A DNA stretch of 64,000 nt from a bacterium (GTDB lineage Bacteria > Armatimonadota > Fimbriimonadia > Fimbriimonadales > Fimbriimonadaceae): assembly GCA_027485645.1 (NCBI GenBank), contig JAIXQR010000003.1, positions 310,001 through 374,000 of the forward strand, read 5' to 3'. Below the pieces are notes generated by a model. It did no database searches. It worked only from the letters and a program-made list of their open reading frames with translations, and was not told the DNA's origin. Positions 1 through 9,141 of the stretch are shown piece after piece (the stretch's first letter is position 1; every line of letters starts with the position of its first letter). Both the position numbers and the translations under genes were made by a program.

Positions 1-1
1 T

Positions 2-2317
2 TCAGGTCACTTCCTGGTGGCTACAGACTTCTGCGATTGGGCCAGAGATCGTAATATTCAACTCAGCGGGCGGGGGTCGGTCGTGGATTCCGCGGTTGCC
101 TATGTGCTCGGGATGTCCCGAATCGATGCGATTCGCCACAAGCTCCACTTCGACCGATTTCTTCCCGATGACGGCACCAAACGCCCGGATATCGACATCG
201 ACTTCGAGGCTCACCGAAGAAACGACATTCGGAACTATCTGATTCAAAAGTACGGAGTTGACCGCGTTGGCCAAGTCGCGGCAATCGGGGCTTTCTGCAG
301 TCGTGGAATCATTCGCGAAGTCGGCAAAGCGCTTGGCTTGCCAAGTGAATCCATAAGCTTTTTGGCCAAGCGGATGCACGGTGGCGTCGCGCCAGACCAA
401 ATCCTTTCCGCCCTGGAAAAGAAGCCCGAGCTGCGCGCCAGCGGTATCCCGAAGGATAAATTCTGCTGGGTTTTCCGCCTTGCCGAACTACTGATGGACG
501 TGCCAAGAGACATGAGATGCCACTCATCGGGAGTGGTGATTTCAGATCGTGCCCTTGCCGAGACTGTCCCTGTCATGTGGAGCGCTTCCGACTGCGAATA
601 TGACGGGCAACAGGAAAACCTCCGTCTGATTCAGTGGGACAAGCGGTCGGCAAAGTACTACTTCGACAAGTTCGACATTCTTTGTCTTCGGGGGCAGGAT
701 GTGCTTTCTGGCACCGAAAGGCGAATGCGCCAGCAGGACGAGAGTTTCAACGTCCAGTCGGTGCCCATTGACGATCCGGAGATCTATCGATCCTTTCGAT
801 CCGGCGAGCTTATTGGTATTCCTCAATCTGCCTCTCCCGCCATGCGCCAAGCTCATGTTCGCCTTAAAACGGACAACCTCGAGGACGCCAGCCTCGTTCA
901 GGCCGGTATCCGGCCCGGCGTTGGTGGTGCAGTTAAGATCAATGAACTCATTGCCCGCAGAAGAGGCAAACCGTACACTTTTCTAGATCCCAAATTCGAG
1001 GAAATCCTCGGCCATACGTACGGCATCATCGTTTTCCAAGAGCAAGTCGACCAGCTTTTGCAGACCTTCTGTGGTTACACCGGCGGGGAAGCAGAGGACA
1101 TACGCGATGCCATCCACAAGCGAAGAAGGGAGGATTTTGGGCAGACCATTCGGGACGAACTTCTTCGGCGGGTGACCGAAAACGGATTTTCACCCGCCGT
1201 CGCGGAGCAGGTTTTTGAGTACGTCGCCGGATTCAAAGGCTACGGGTTCGCCCAAGGGCATGCCTTGGCCTTTGCTGAGGTCTCCATTCGAAGCGTTTTT
1301 TGCCAGCAAAACTTTCCGGCGGAGTACTTTGCCTCCCTTCTTTCAGCCCAACCAGCAGGCTATTACGGGCCGTGCACCATCGTTAATGAGGCTCGAGCCC
1401 GGGGCGTGCCCATTCTTCATCCCGATGTGAACCGATCTGGCGCTGAATTTACGGTTGAAGATGCCAAAAGCGCCATGGATCCCAAGGTCGTGGTTCCCAA
1501 TGGAGCCATCCGGGTTGGACTTGCCCAAATTGCTGGCTTGTCCGAAGCAACCCGAGACCGAATCATTCAAGCCCCCACCGTAATCAACCTCGGAACGGCA
1601 ATAGGGGAAGCCGGCTTCCACGCTAATCCCGCAAACCAACAGATTCGATTCCGGTCGATCTTCGATTTCTGCACCCGAATTCGACCCAACCGAGATGAAC
1701 TGGAAAACCTGATTCTCGCCGGGGCATTCGATTCGTTACACGCGAACCGCCGAGCTCTCCTCTGGGCAATTCCAGAAGCAATGGCCTTAGCCCAAGTCGA
1801 GACTTCGGCGAATCCTGAGCTGCCTTTCGATGTTCCCGAACCCAAGATTCCGGATGAGATAGAAGACTTTTCCGAAGCCGAGAAGGCGGTGCACGAGCGG
1901 CGGGTGATGGGCCTAGATGTCGAGCATCACCTCATGGCGTTCGAGAGAGATCGAATTTCTTCGCGTGGTGGAGTGGTGAGCAGCCGGGCGAAAGCCCTCA
2001 AACCCGGGCAAAAAGCGATCGTTGTCGGTAACCCGATTCGACTGCGCTTCCCCCCGACCCCAAGCGGCAAACGGGTGGTCTTCTTCGATCTTGAGGATGA
2101 GGCAGGGTTGCTTAATGTCACCTGTTTCGATGCGGTTTACCAACGAGATGGACATGCGATTGTCTGCTCGCCCTACGTGACGATCATTGGTGAGGCGCAA
2201 GACCGTGATGGACACACCGCATTTTTAGCCCACCGGGTTTTTCCTTACCGGCCACAACTCCTCCAAGACCGTAAGATAAAACTTCCCGTTGCCGTCGCTG
2301 ACTTTTTGGTGGGGTGA
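2..2317 (+). CDS. dnaE2: Error-prone DNA polymerase III alpha subunit, DnaE2/ImuC type (5' partial)
   Basis: The reading frame is open to the left edge, and conserved residues precede the first possible start (GTG at 17), so the real start lies outside the window. About 770 C-terminal residues are visible. They contain the GRGS nucleotide-binding loop, the catalytic aspartate motif PDIDIDF, the second-aspartate region KFDILCL, and the fingers motif VFQEQ. A C-terminal OB-fold segment (FFDLEDEAG) directly follows the helix-hairpin-helix region. The stretch around GYYGPCTIV and this domain order resemble DnaE2/ImuC, the SOS translesion polymerase, more than the longer replicative DnaE1. Partners ImuA/ImuB would lie upstream and are not visible. 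The polymerase family is certain; the DnaE2 assignment is likely. Confidence 0.85.
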   Translation, partial: SGHFLVATDFCDWARDRNIQLSGRGSVVDSAVAYVLGMSRIDAIRHKLHFDRFLPDDGTKRPDIDIDFEAHRRNDIRNYLIQKYGVDRVGQVAAIGAFCSRGIIREVGKALGLPSESISFLAKRMHGGVAPDQILSALEKKPELRASGIPKDKFCWVFRLAELLMDVPRDMRCHSSGVVISDRALAETVPVMWSASDCEYDGQQENLRLIQWDKRSAKYYFDKFDILCLRGQDVLSGTERRMRQQDESFNVQSVPIDDPEIYRSFRSGELIGIPQSASPAMRQAHVRLKTDNLEDASLVQAGIRPGVGGAVKINELIARRRGKPYTFLDPKFEEILGHTYGIIVFQEQVDQLLQTFCGYTGGEAEDIRDAIHKRRREDFGQTIRDELLRRVTENGFSPAVAEQVFEYVAGFKGYGFAQGHALAFAEVSIRSVFCQQNFPAEYFASLLSAQPAGYYGPCTIVNEARARGVPILHPDVNRSGAEFTVEDAKSAMDPKVVVPNGAIRVGLAQIAGLSEATRDRIIQAPTVINLGTAIGEAGFHANPANQQIRFRSIFDFCTRIRPNRDELENLILAGAFDSLHANRRALLWAIPEAMALAQVETSANPELPFDVPEPKIPDEIEDFSEAEKAVHERRVMGLDVEHHLMAFERDRISSRGGVVSSRAKALKPGQKAIVVGNPIRLRFPPTPSGKRVVFFDLEDEAGLLNVTCFDAVYQRDGHAIVCSPYVTIIGEAQDRDGHTAFLAHRVFPYRPQLLQDRKIKLPVAVADFLVG

Positions 2318-2330
2318 ACCACAATAGCGT

Positions 2331-2828
2331 ATGGACTACGATCGACTCGTTAGGAGCCACAAGGACGCGGTCTACCGACAAATGGTCCGTGTTTGTGGAA
2401 ACATCGATGACGCCGAAGATGTCCTGGTTGAATCCCTGCTGGCCGCGTACAAGTTTCAGGAGACCCTCAAAGATCCCGCTGCATTTCAGGCTTGGTTAGC
2501 GATGATCGCCCGAAGGGCGTGCACCCGGATCAAGCGACACGAAGCTCTCCGACCCATCCTCGCTTTACAAGAAGGGTTTGAATCTGCTGATCCTTCAACC
2601 GACATCGTGAAGCAGGTTGAAGCCGCCGAAATGCATCAATGTGTTCACAATGCCCTCGACTCTCTTCCACCAAAACTTCGAGAAGTGTATGAGCGCCGAG
2701 AGCTGCGACAGCAGTCCGCCGAAGAGACCGCAAGTGAACTCGGGATCTCAATTTCCGCGGTAAAGTCGCGACTTCATCGGGCCCGACAGATCGTGCGCGA
2801 CTACCTAGAACAGCACGCTTGCGGCTGA
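2331..2828 (+). CDS. ECF-type RNA polymerase sigma factor
   Basis: This 165-residue protein has the two-domain layout of an extracytoplasmic-function sigma factor. A sigma-2 region spans about residues 5-70 (helix with DAEDVLVESL). A sigma-4 helix-turn-helix spans about residues 105-160 (LPPKLREVYERREL, then SISAVKSRLHRAR). It would direct RNA polymerase to a small regulon. It sits 13 bp after the polymerase gene and just before a TauE exporter and two rhodanese-containing genes, so control of this sulfur module is a reasonable inference. No anti-sigma gene follows, so any inhibitor is elsewhere or absent. A CACAAT hexamer ends 5 nt before the ATG, which could mean a leaderless transcript. 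Confidence 0.88.
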   Translation: MDYDRLVRSHKDAVYRQMVRVCGNIDDAEDVLVESLLAAYKFQETLKDPAAFQAWLAMIARRACTRIKRHEALRPILALQEGFESADPSTDIVKQVEAAEMHQCVHNALDSLPPKLREVYERRELRQQSAEETASELGISISAVKSRLHRARQIVRDYLEQHACG

Positions 2829-2860
2829 ATCCTTTTGCCGCAGTCGTTACTCTTAACACC

Positions 2861-3613
2861 GTGACTTGGCTTTTATCTGCGCTCATGGGTCTGAGCTTAG
2901 GGCTCGTTGGCGCCGGAGGCTCCATCTTGACCGTTCCACTTCTGGTCTATGGGTTCGGAATCAGTCCGAAATCTGCAACAGGAGCGGCCTTCGTGGTTGT
3001 TGGCATTTTGAGCGCCATCGGCGCGGCAACCAGCGCCTACCAAAAGAACATAGATTACAAAACGCTCGCGATCTTCTCTCCAGTCTCGCTGACGATTGCC
3101 ATCCTTTCTCGGAGTCTCTTCTTCAACCTGGCCCCTAAAGCGGTCTTTGGTGTTGAAGTCGATAAGATTTTGATGTCGGCATTTGCGGTTTTGATGGTCC
3201 TTGCCGCGTACGCTATGACCAGGCCGGTCGATGACGAGAAGCCTCAAATTGCCCTCTGGAAAGTGATCCTTAGTGCGGCGATTGTTGGGGCGCTCAGTGG
3301 CATTCTCGGCGCGGGCGGCGGATTCCTGATCATTCCTGCGCTTGTTTTAGGGCTCAGGCTCTCCCTTCCGGTGGCACTCGGGACGTCCCTTGGGATCATC
3401 ACGATTAACTGTCTTGCCGGAATCGGGGCAGACGCGATGGGGGGAAGAACTTATCCCTGGCCGACCATTTGGAGCGTCACCGGAGTCGCCCTCCTCGGGA
3501 TGGCGGTTGGAATGCTCGTTCGATCGAAGCTGAAAGTCCCCCAACTTAAGCAAGCGTTTGCCGGAACGGTGATTCTCACCGCGATCTTCGTCCTGATTCA
3601 AGAATGGAAATGA
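2861..3613 (+). CDS. TauE/SafE-family membrane transporter (sulfite exporter-like)
   Basis: This 250-residue, very hydrophobic protein has about eight predicted membrane helices. It contains the two glycine-rich repeats typical of the TauE/SafE (DUF81) family: GLVGAGGSILTVPLL near the N-terminus and GILGAGGGFLIIPALV near residue 150. Family members export sulfite, sulfonates or related anions across the inner membrane. I chose GTG at 2861 because it places the first helix at the N-terminus. A TTG at 2819 would add 14 residues and overlap the sigma factor gene. The next genes encode a rhodanese and an MBL-rhodanese, so the likely cargo is an oxidised sulfur species produced by persulfide breakdown. 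The substrate is inferred from context only. Confidence 0.87.
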   Translation: MTWLLSALMGLSLGLVGAGGSILTVPLLVYGFGISPKSATGAAFVVVGILSAIGAATSAYQKNIDYKTLAIFSPVSLTIAILSRSLFFNLAPKAVFGVEVDKILMSAFAVLMVLAAYAMTRPVDDEKPQIALWKVILSAAIVGALSGILGAGGGFLIIPALVLGLRLSLPVALGTSLGIITINCLAGIGADAMGGRTYPWPTIWSVTGVALLGMAVGMLVRSKLKVPQLKQAFAGTVILTAIFVLIQEWK

Positions 3614-3649
3614 ATCCTTTCTCAGCGGCTGATCCTCTTCCTTTCCAGA

Positions 3650-4189
3650 ATGAACAAAACCGTCAGCGCTCACGAGCTCTCTCGACAACTGAAGGCAGGG
3701 GCAAGACCCCAAATCGTTGATGTCCGCAGTCCCGGTGAATACAACGTTGGGCACATTCCGGGTGCCATCAACATCCCCCTCGAGCAAGTTGAGGCCCGGC
3801 ACGACGATCTAGAATCCGATGTCGTCCTGGTCTGCAAATCAGGAAAGCGAGCGACGATGGCCTGCGCTCGAATCCCCTCCGACCTTGCAAAAGCGGTTGT
3901 TCTGGAAGGAGGCACAGAAGCGTGGCAGCAGGCAGGGCACTCTGTCGTCGTCAGCTCGAACTCTAGCTGGGCTCTCGAAAGGCAGGTCCGCTTTGGTGCT
4001 GGACTCATGGTGCTCACCGGGACAATCCTCGGCGTCACCGTTGCGCCGGGGTGGTTCGGGCTCGCTGGCTTTGTTGGTGCCGGCCTGACCTTTGCCGGTT
4101 TAACCGACATTTGCGGCTTTGCGATGCTCCTTGGCGCGATGCCATGGAATAAGCCGAAGTCAAAGGTTTCGGCAGAGGTGCGAGCGTGA
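3650..4189 (+). CDS. Rhodanese domain protein with C-terminal membrane (DUF2892-like) segment
   Basis: The 179-residue product has a rhodanese domain at residues 1-100 (VDVRSPGEYNVGHIPGAINI, active loop CKSGKRA with catalytic Cys). Two hydrophobic helices follow at about 115-165 and resemble the DUF2892/YgaP-type membrane anchor. Rhodaneses carry a persulfide on the active cysteine and transfer sulfane sulfur. The membrane anchor would place this one at the inner membrane. Its stop overlaps the start of the next gene (MBL-rhodanese) by 4 nt, indicating translational coupling. Together with the TauE exporter upstream this looks like a persulfide oxidation and sulfite efflux module. Confidence 0.88.
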   Translation: MNKTVSAHELSRQLKAGARPQIVDVRSPGEYNVGHIPGAINIPLEQVEARHDDLESDVVLVCKSGKRATMACARIPSDLAKAVVLEGGTEAWQQAGHSVVVSSNSSWALERQVRFGAGLMVLTGTILGVTVAPGWFGLAGFVGAGLTFAGLTDICGFAMLLGAMPWNKPKSKVSAEVRA

Positions 4190-5550
4190 TTTTCGAAAGA
4201 TTCTTCGACGACATGCTCGCCCAGGCAAGCTACTTGGTGGCGTGTCCGGGCGTTTGCGAGGCAATTGTGATTGATCCTACAACGAACCTTGACCGCTACT
4301 TGGACTTTGCGGAGCGCAACGGACTGAAGATCACCCACGTCACCGAAACTCACATTCATGCTGACTTCGTATCGGGATCAAGAGAACTCGCTCTTCGTAC
4401 CGGCGCCCAACTTCATGTCTCAGACGAGGGCCCGGCGGAATGGAAGTACGCCTTTTCGGACTCGGCGCGGCTGCTAAAGGATGGGGACACGATTCGAGTG
4501 GGGAATGTCATTCTTCGAGCGATCCACACCCCTGGACACACCCCCGAACACCTAACCTTTGGCCTGGAAACCGTCGCCGGTGAAACCTTAGGCCTGTTCA
4601 CCGGAGACTTTGTCTTTGTCGGAGACCTTGGTCGCCCCGATTTGCTCGAAACCGCCGCTGGAATGGCGAACACGATGGAGGCAAGCGCGAAAGTGCTGTA
4701 CCAATCTGTGCAGAAGCTGGCCAAATACGACGATTCCGTGATCCTCTGGCCGGGACATGGAGCAGGTTCGGCCTGTGGGAAAAGCCTCGGAGGCACCCCA
4801 GAATCGAGTCTCGGTCAGGAGCGAAGGCACAACTGGGGGCTGCAACCACAATCGGAAGCCGCTTTCGTTGCCGCTGCTCTCGCCAACCAGCCCGAACCAC
4901 CGAGCTATTTTGCCGAGATGAAGCGAGTCAACAAACTCGGCTTGATCGCGGAAGACTTTGCGATGCCGTTCCGGCGATATGCCGGGAGCGTTCTTCGAGA
5001 CCTGATCGCCGATGGCTATCAGGTGATCGATGTTCGTCCGCGCCCAACGGTGCTGAACCAGTATTTGCATGGCAGCCTCACCATCCCGCTTGGTCGTTCG
5101 TTCACCAACTGGGCTGGCTCCCTGGTTGAGTTTGAACGTCCGGTTGTGGTTCTAAGCAATTCTGAAATCGACGGCAACTTGGCTATCGCCGCTTTGCGGA
5201 GCATCGGATTTCGGCGGATTTTCGGTTATGCCACCAGTGCGGGCGTGCCGCAAGATCACTGGCAACCGTTTCCACAGACTCGCTCGGAGAACCTGGACGC
5301 TACCGCGGCACTTGTCGATGTCCGGTCAGGCGCGGAGAGAGTCGAAGATCACATTCCCGGTTCAAAGCACTTGCCGATCTACCGACTCCTAGGAAGCGTC
5401 GTTGAGAACATGCCGCCGTGCGCCGTTCATTGCGGCTCGGGAGCAAGGGCCTTCGCGGCGACTTCCTTCCTGGTCTCCAAGGGCGTGCCTGCTGAAGCGC
5501 TCCTCGAAAGTTTTGCGAGCGTGCAAAAGAACCTGGCCAAGGACAGATGA
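4186..5550 (+). CDS. MBL-fold hydrolase with C-terminal rhodanese domains (persulfide dioxygenase-like)
   Basis: This 454-residue protein has an N-terminal metallo-beta-lactamase domain (about 1-245). Its metal ligands are visible as THIHADF, HTPGHTPEH, TGDFVFVGD and PGHGAGS. One or two rhodanese-like segments follow (about 270-350 and 365-450), the second with the loop HCGSGARA. The arrangement matches ETHE1/CstB-type persulfide dioxygenases, which oxidise glutathione or coenzyme A persulfide to sulfite using iron. The first motif ends in Phe where classic enzymes have His, as in the ETHE1-like branch. It begins with GTG, overlapping the upstream rhodanese by 4 nt. The second rhodanese loop keeps its Cys; the first repeat seems to lack one and may be structural. 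Confidence 0.87.
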   Translation: MIFERFFDDMLAQASYLVACPGVCEAIVIDPTTNLDRYLDFAERNGLKITHVTETHIHADFVSGSRELALRTGAQLHVSDEGPAEWKYAFSDSARLLKDGDTIRVGNVILRAIHTPGHTPEHLTFGLETVAGETLGLFTGDFVFVGDLGRPDLLETAAGMANTMEASAKVLYQSVQKLAKYDDSVILWPGHGAGSACGKSLGGTPESSLGQERRHNWGLQPQSEAAFVAAALANQPEPPSYFAEMKRVNKLGLIAEDFAMPFRRYAGSVLRDLIADGYQVIDVRPRPTVLNQYLHGSLTIPLGRSFTNWAGSLVEFERPVVVLSNSEIDGNLAIAALRSIGFRRIFGYATSAGVPQDHWQPFPQTRSENLDATAALVDVRSGAERVEDHIPGSKHLPIYRLLGSVVENMPPCAVHCGSGARAFAATSFLVSKGVPAEALLESFASVQKNLAKDR

Positions 5551-5652
5551 CCTTCTGGCCCATCCATGGGAAACCAGCAAGCAAAGAAAATCCTGCACGA
5601 AACAAAAGAAGCTCACTTCGGCACATCAATTGGCGGGTAAAAGAAACTCGGC

Positions 5653-7041
5653 ATGCGTAAGCTGTGGGGCGGAGCGTTTACAGAGAGCACATCAGAACTT
5701 GTGGATCGTTTTGGACAAACGATCCACTCGGATCTGAACTTTTGGCAAGAAGACATCATTGCCAGCGTCGCACACGCGCGAATGCTTGGGGAAGTTGGCA
5801 TCCTCACGAAGGAAGAAGCCAAGCAACTGATCGACGGACTCGAGAAGATTCACGAGCAAGGTCCGAGCTATCTGAAGCTGGACGTTGAGGACATTCACAC
5901 CGCGATCGAGACCCGGCTGTACGAGCTCGTGGGCGATGTTGCGGGCAAGCTCCACACCGCTCGATCTCGAAATGACCAAGTGGCAACCGACACCCGGATG
6001 TACGTGGTCAATGAGCTCATCTCCCTGCAGGATGATCTGAAGAACCTCCAAGAACTGCTCCTCGCGCTGGGAGAGGAGTACCAGTCAGCCCTGATGCCCG
6101 GTTACACCCACCAGCAGCGGGCGCAGCCGATTACTCTCGGCTTCCACTTTTTGGCGCACTTCTGGGCTCTCCAGCGTCACGGTTGCCGCGCCGAGCGAAT
6201 TCTTACGGTCACAAACCACTGCCCGCTCGGAGCCGCTGCCTTGGCCGGTACGTCGTTCCCCATCGACCGGCAGATGACCAGTGACGAACTCGGATTCATC
6301 GCGCCGATACCGAATGCGTTGGATGCCACCAGCGACCGCTCATACATCCTCGACGCCCTTCACCTTTGTGCCTTGATCATGCTTGACCTGAGTCGCGTCT
6401 CCCAAGAGCTCATTCTTTGGAGCGGAAAGGAGTTCGGCTTTGTAAAGCTCGCGGATGGTGTTACGACCGGGTCGAGCATCATGCCGCAGAAGCGGAATCC
6501 GGACATGGCTGAGCTCATTCGGGGCCGCACCGCCCGAGCAATTGCAAACTGGACGACCCTTGCAGGAGTCATGAAAGCGCTTCCCCTGGGCTACAACCGC
6601 GATACTCAGGAAGACAAGCCGCCGCTTTTCGATAGTCTTCGAAAATGCCGTGACAGCATTGAGCTCATCAACTTGATGTTGAAGTCGGCCGACTGGCAGA
6701 TTGAACGCATGGCCGCTGGCACTTACGGTGATTTCTCGACCGCTACTGACCTTGCGGATTACCTGGCTTCACAGGGGGTTCCGTTCCGACGAGCTCATGA
6801 GATCGTGGGTCAGATCGTGGTTGCTTGTGTCAGCGAAGGAATCGTTCTCGAAGACTTGACCCCGGAAAAGCTGAAAGAGATTGCGCCGGAAATCCCCGAA
6901 ACCGCGCTGTCGGTACTGAGTGCCACCGGTTCGGTTAGGCGACGCAACTCGCTTGGCGCGCCAGGTCCGGACGCGATGAAGTTGCAGCTTGAACACGCGA
7001 CTCGGATTTTCAACGAACGGGGCTTCCCGAGAATCGCCTAA
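5653..7041 (+). CDS. argH: Argininosuccinate lyase
   Basis: The 462-residue protein is full length for ArgH. It carries the fumarase/aspartase superfamily signature GSSIMPQKRNPD at about residues 273-284, whose mobile loop serine acts in catalysis. It also has the conserved N-terminal KLWGGAF, HTARSRNDQ and GYTHQQRAQP motifs. It cleaves argininosuccinate to arginine and fumarate in the last step of arginine synthesis. No other arg gene is adjacent. The 102-bp gap before it holds no convincing gene. A 24-codon ORF at 5566-5640 was judged to be chance. Confidence 0.97.
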   Translation: MRKLWGGAFTESTSELVDRFGQTIHSDLNFWQEDIIASVAHARMLGEVGILTKEEAKQLIDGLEKIHEQGPSYLKLDVEDIHTAIETRLYELVGDVAGKLHTARSRNDQVATDTRMYVVNELISLQDDLKNLQELLLALGEEYQSALMPGYTHQQRAQPITLGFHFLAHFWALQRHGCRAERILTVTNHCPLGAAALAGTSFPIDRQMTSDELGFIAPIPNALDATSDRSYILDALHLCALIMLDLSRVSQELILWSGKEFGFVKLADGVTTGSSIMPQKRNPDMAELIRGRTARAIANWTTLAGVMKALPLGYNRDTQEDKPPLFDSLRKCRDSIELINLMLKSADWQIERMAAGTYGDFSTATDLADYLASQGVPFRRAHEIVGQIVVACVSEGIVLEDLTPEKLKEIAPEIPETALSVLSATGSVRRRNSLGAPGPDAMKLQLEHATRIFNERGFPRIA

Positions 7042-7090
7042 ATAAAGGCAAATCTACGCGGTTAGGTTCCCTTTCCGGCAAGGAGAGGGA

Positions 7091-7096
7091 TATAAT
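7091..7096 (+). promoter_or_regulatory. -10 box before ctaA-ctaB
   Basis: A perfect TATAAT lies 14 nt before the ATG of the fused heme synthase gene, in the 69-bp gap after argH. The expected start site would leave only about 8 nt of leader, consistent with the absence of a clear Shine-Dalgarno sequence. No good -35 hexamer is seen 16-18 bp upstream. Confidence 0.5.
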
Positions 7097-7110
7097 TCAA
7101 GCGTAGTTTC

Positions 7111-8991
7111 ATGAAGGGAGTATTCTCAACTTTCAATAATTTCAGAAAGTACGGTGAATCGTTCAAGCTGCTTCCGCCGTTTGCGAAGTTCGCTTGGGGC
7201 CTTCTTGTTTACACCTTGATCGCAATCGGCTGGGGCGTTTTTGTCCGAGCAAGTTTCTCCGGTGACGGTTGCGGCGATGTTTGGCTCGGTTGCGACCAAA
7301 CCCACAGCCCGATGGCCGGAACCATGGGGCGCGTGATTGAGCTTTCGCACCGACTCTCGACGGCAATCCTCGGCCCACTTGTTCTGGGGCTCGTAATCTG
7401 GGCTTTCCGCATCTTTCCGAAGGGACATCTGGTCCGGAAAGCGACCGTGGCGACCTTCGTGCTGACAGCGCTAGAAGGGCTGATTGGCGCCGCTCTTGTT
7501 AAATTTCAGCTTGTAACCGTCAACGACACGCCACTACGAGCGGCCGTCATGGCCTTCCACGTTGTCTCGACCTACTCGCTCCTCGCTTCGCTCGCGATGG
7601 CGGCCTTGAGTGCTGGCGGCGCGCCGAAGATGCTCAGTAAAGGGCAGGGCACGGCCGGCACGATGATCGTGATGGGCTTCGTGGGTGCGGTTTTGCTTGG
7701 TTTCAGCGGTGCAGTCTCCGCACTGGCGCATCAGTTGCACCGGGCCGAAAACGTTCTGCAGGCGGCGAAGGACCCGACGAGCCATTGGATGGTTCAACTT
7801 CAGCCTCTCCATCCACTCATTGCGGCTTCGGTTGGGCTCTACATTTTCCTTTACGCGGGTCTCATCATCCACCTGCGACCTAGTCCGCAAGTCAAGCTGG
7901 CGGCGCAGCTCATGTCGGGCGTTTACATCTTCCAATGCATCGTTGGCGGGATCACGATCTGGTTTAACGCGCCGATCTTCATGCAGGTTTTCCACCTCGT
8001 CATGGCGGACATTCTGGTTGTGACGATGACCGGCGTAGCGATGTTTGCTCTGGCGGACAACGTCGAGCGGGTTGAATGGCGTCCCGCGCCGAACTCAATC
8101 GAAGCGAGCGAGCCCCTCAAGGGTCGTGCGCTTGTAAATGCATACATCGCCCTCACGAAGCCTCGCGTCATCAGTCTTCTCCTCTTCACAACGCTCACGG
8201 CGATGGTCGCCGCGCAAGGGCATTTCCCGCCGATCTGGCAGTTCCTTGCCGTCGCGTTGGGTGGCTACATGTCGGCTGGTGCTGCCAACGCCATCAACAT
8301 GGTCATTGACCGCGACATCGACTTAACGATGAAGCGAACCGCCAGTCGACCCACGGTCACGCAGTCAATTACTTCCCGCCAGGTGCTCGCGTTTGCTTTC
8401 GTGCTGAGCACTGGTTCATTCCTGCTGCTTTGGCTCAGTTCGAACCTGCTGAGTGCTGTGATGGCCCTCAGTGGCCTCGTATTCTATGTTGTGGTCTACA
8501 CGATGCTTTTGAAGCGTCGAACTTGGCACAACATCGTTATCGGCGGTGCTGCTGGTGCCTTCCCTCCGCTCGTGGGCTGGTCTGCGGTGACGAACGATCT
8601 GCCGCCCCTTGCGCTGTACTTGTTCGCGATCATCTTCGTCTGGACGCCCGTTCACTTCTGGGCGCTCGCGTTGATGCTCAAGGATGACTATGCTTCTGCT
8701 GGCGTCCCGATGCTTCCCGTTGTTAAAGGCGAGAAGGTCACTGTCCAGCAGATTGGCATTTACACCGTGGTCACCGTCGTTGTGACCATGATTCCGTTCC
8801 TCATGCCGCAGGTTGGCTGGATTTATGGCATCGCGGCGGCGATCCTCAATCTACTCCTCGTTAGGAAGTGCATCGAGTTGTGGCGACACATCGATCGTCC
8901 GCACGCAAGCTCGCTTTTCCACTACTCCATGCTGTACTTAGCTCTCCTTTTCCTGGCGTTCGCGGTTTCCCGCTCGGTGGTGCTGGCATGA
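7111..8991 (+). CDS. ctaA-ctaB: Fused heme A synthase (CtaA/Cox15) and protoheme IX farnesyltransferase (CtaB/Cox10)
   Basis: One 626-residue ORF joins two enzymes that are separate in most bacteria. Residues about 1-315 are a multi-helix Cox15/CtaA domain with the paired histidines (ELSHRL, FHVVST, ALAHQLHR, FHLVMADIL) that bind heme. Residues about 340-626 are a UbiA-type prenyltransferase with the prenyl-diphosphate/Mg motif NMVIDRDID (about 395-404) followed by KRTASRP, the CtaB signature. Together they convert heme B to heme O and then heme A for the cytochrome oxidase encoded downstream. The order CtaA-CtaB within one chain would channel heme O. Fusions of this kind are known in some lineages such as Thermus. 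All helices look intact. Confidence 0.93.
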   Translation: MKGVFSTFNNFRKYGESFKLLPPFAKFAWGLLVYTLIAIGWGVFVRASFSGDGCGDVWLGCDQTHSPMAGTMGRVIELSHRLSTAILGPLVLGLVIWAFRIFPKGHLVRKATVATFVLTALEGLIGAALVKFQLVTVNDTPLRAAVMAFHVVSTYSLLASLAMAALSAGGAPKMLSKGQGTAGTMIVMGFVGAVLLGFSGAVSALAHQLHRAENVLQAAKDPTSHWMVQLQPLHPLIAASVGLYIFLYAGLIIHLRPSPQVKLAAQLMSGVYIFQCIVGGITIWFNAPIFMQVFHLVMADILVVTMTGVAMFALADNVERVEWRPAPNSIEASEPLKGRALVNAYIALTKPRVISLLLFTTLTAMVAAQGHFPPIWQFLAVALGGYMSAGAANAINMVIDRDIDLTMKRTASRPTVTQSITSRQVLAFAFVLSTGSFLLLWLSSNLLSAVMALSGLVFYVVVYTMLLKRRTWHNIVIGGAAGAFPPLVGWSAVTNDLPPLALYLFAIIFVWTPVHFWALALMLKDDYASAGVPMLPVVKGEKVTVQQIGIYTVVTVVVTMIPFLMPQVGWIYGIAAAILNLLLVRKCIELWRHIDRPHASSLFHYSMLYLALLFLAFAVSRSVVLA

Positions 8992-9141
8992 TGGTTTCTT
9001 CAGCACGTTCGAATCGAATCTCGGTACCATTGATCGGGGTTGGGGGCGTTCGTCAGAGTCGACAAGCTTTCGTTATCCACGGAGACGTGACTGAACCTGA
9101 GATGGTTCTGATCGAATCTGATTTCCAAATGAGAGGTCCAA

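Noticed and set aside
5566-5640. A 24-codon ORF before argH
   Set aside because: No ribosome binding site or conserved feature; short enough to arise by chance.
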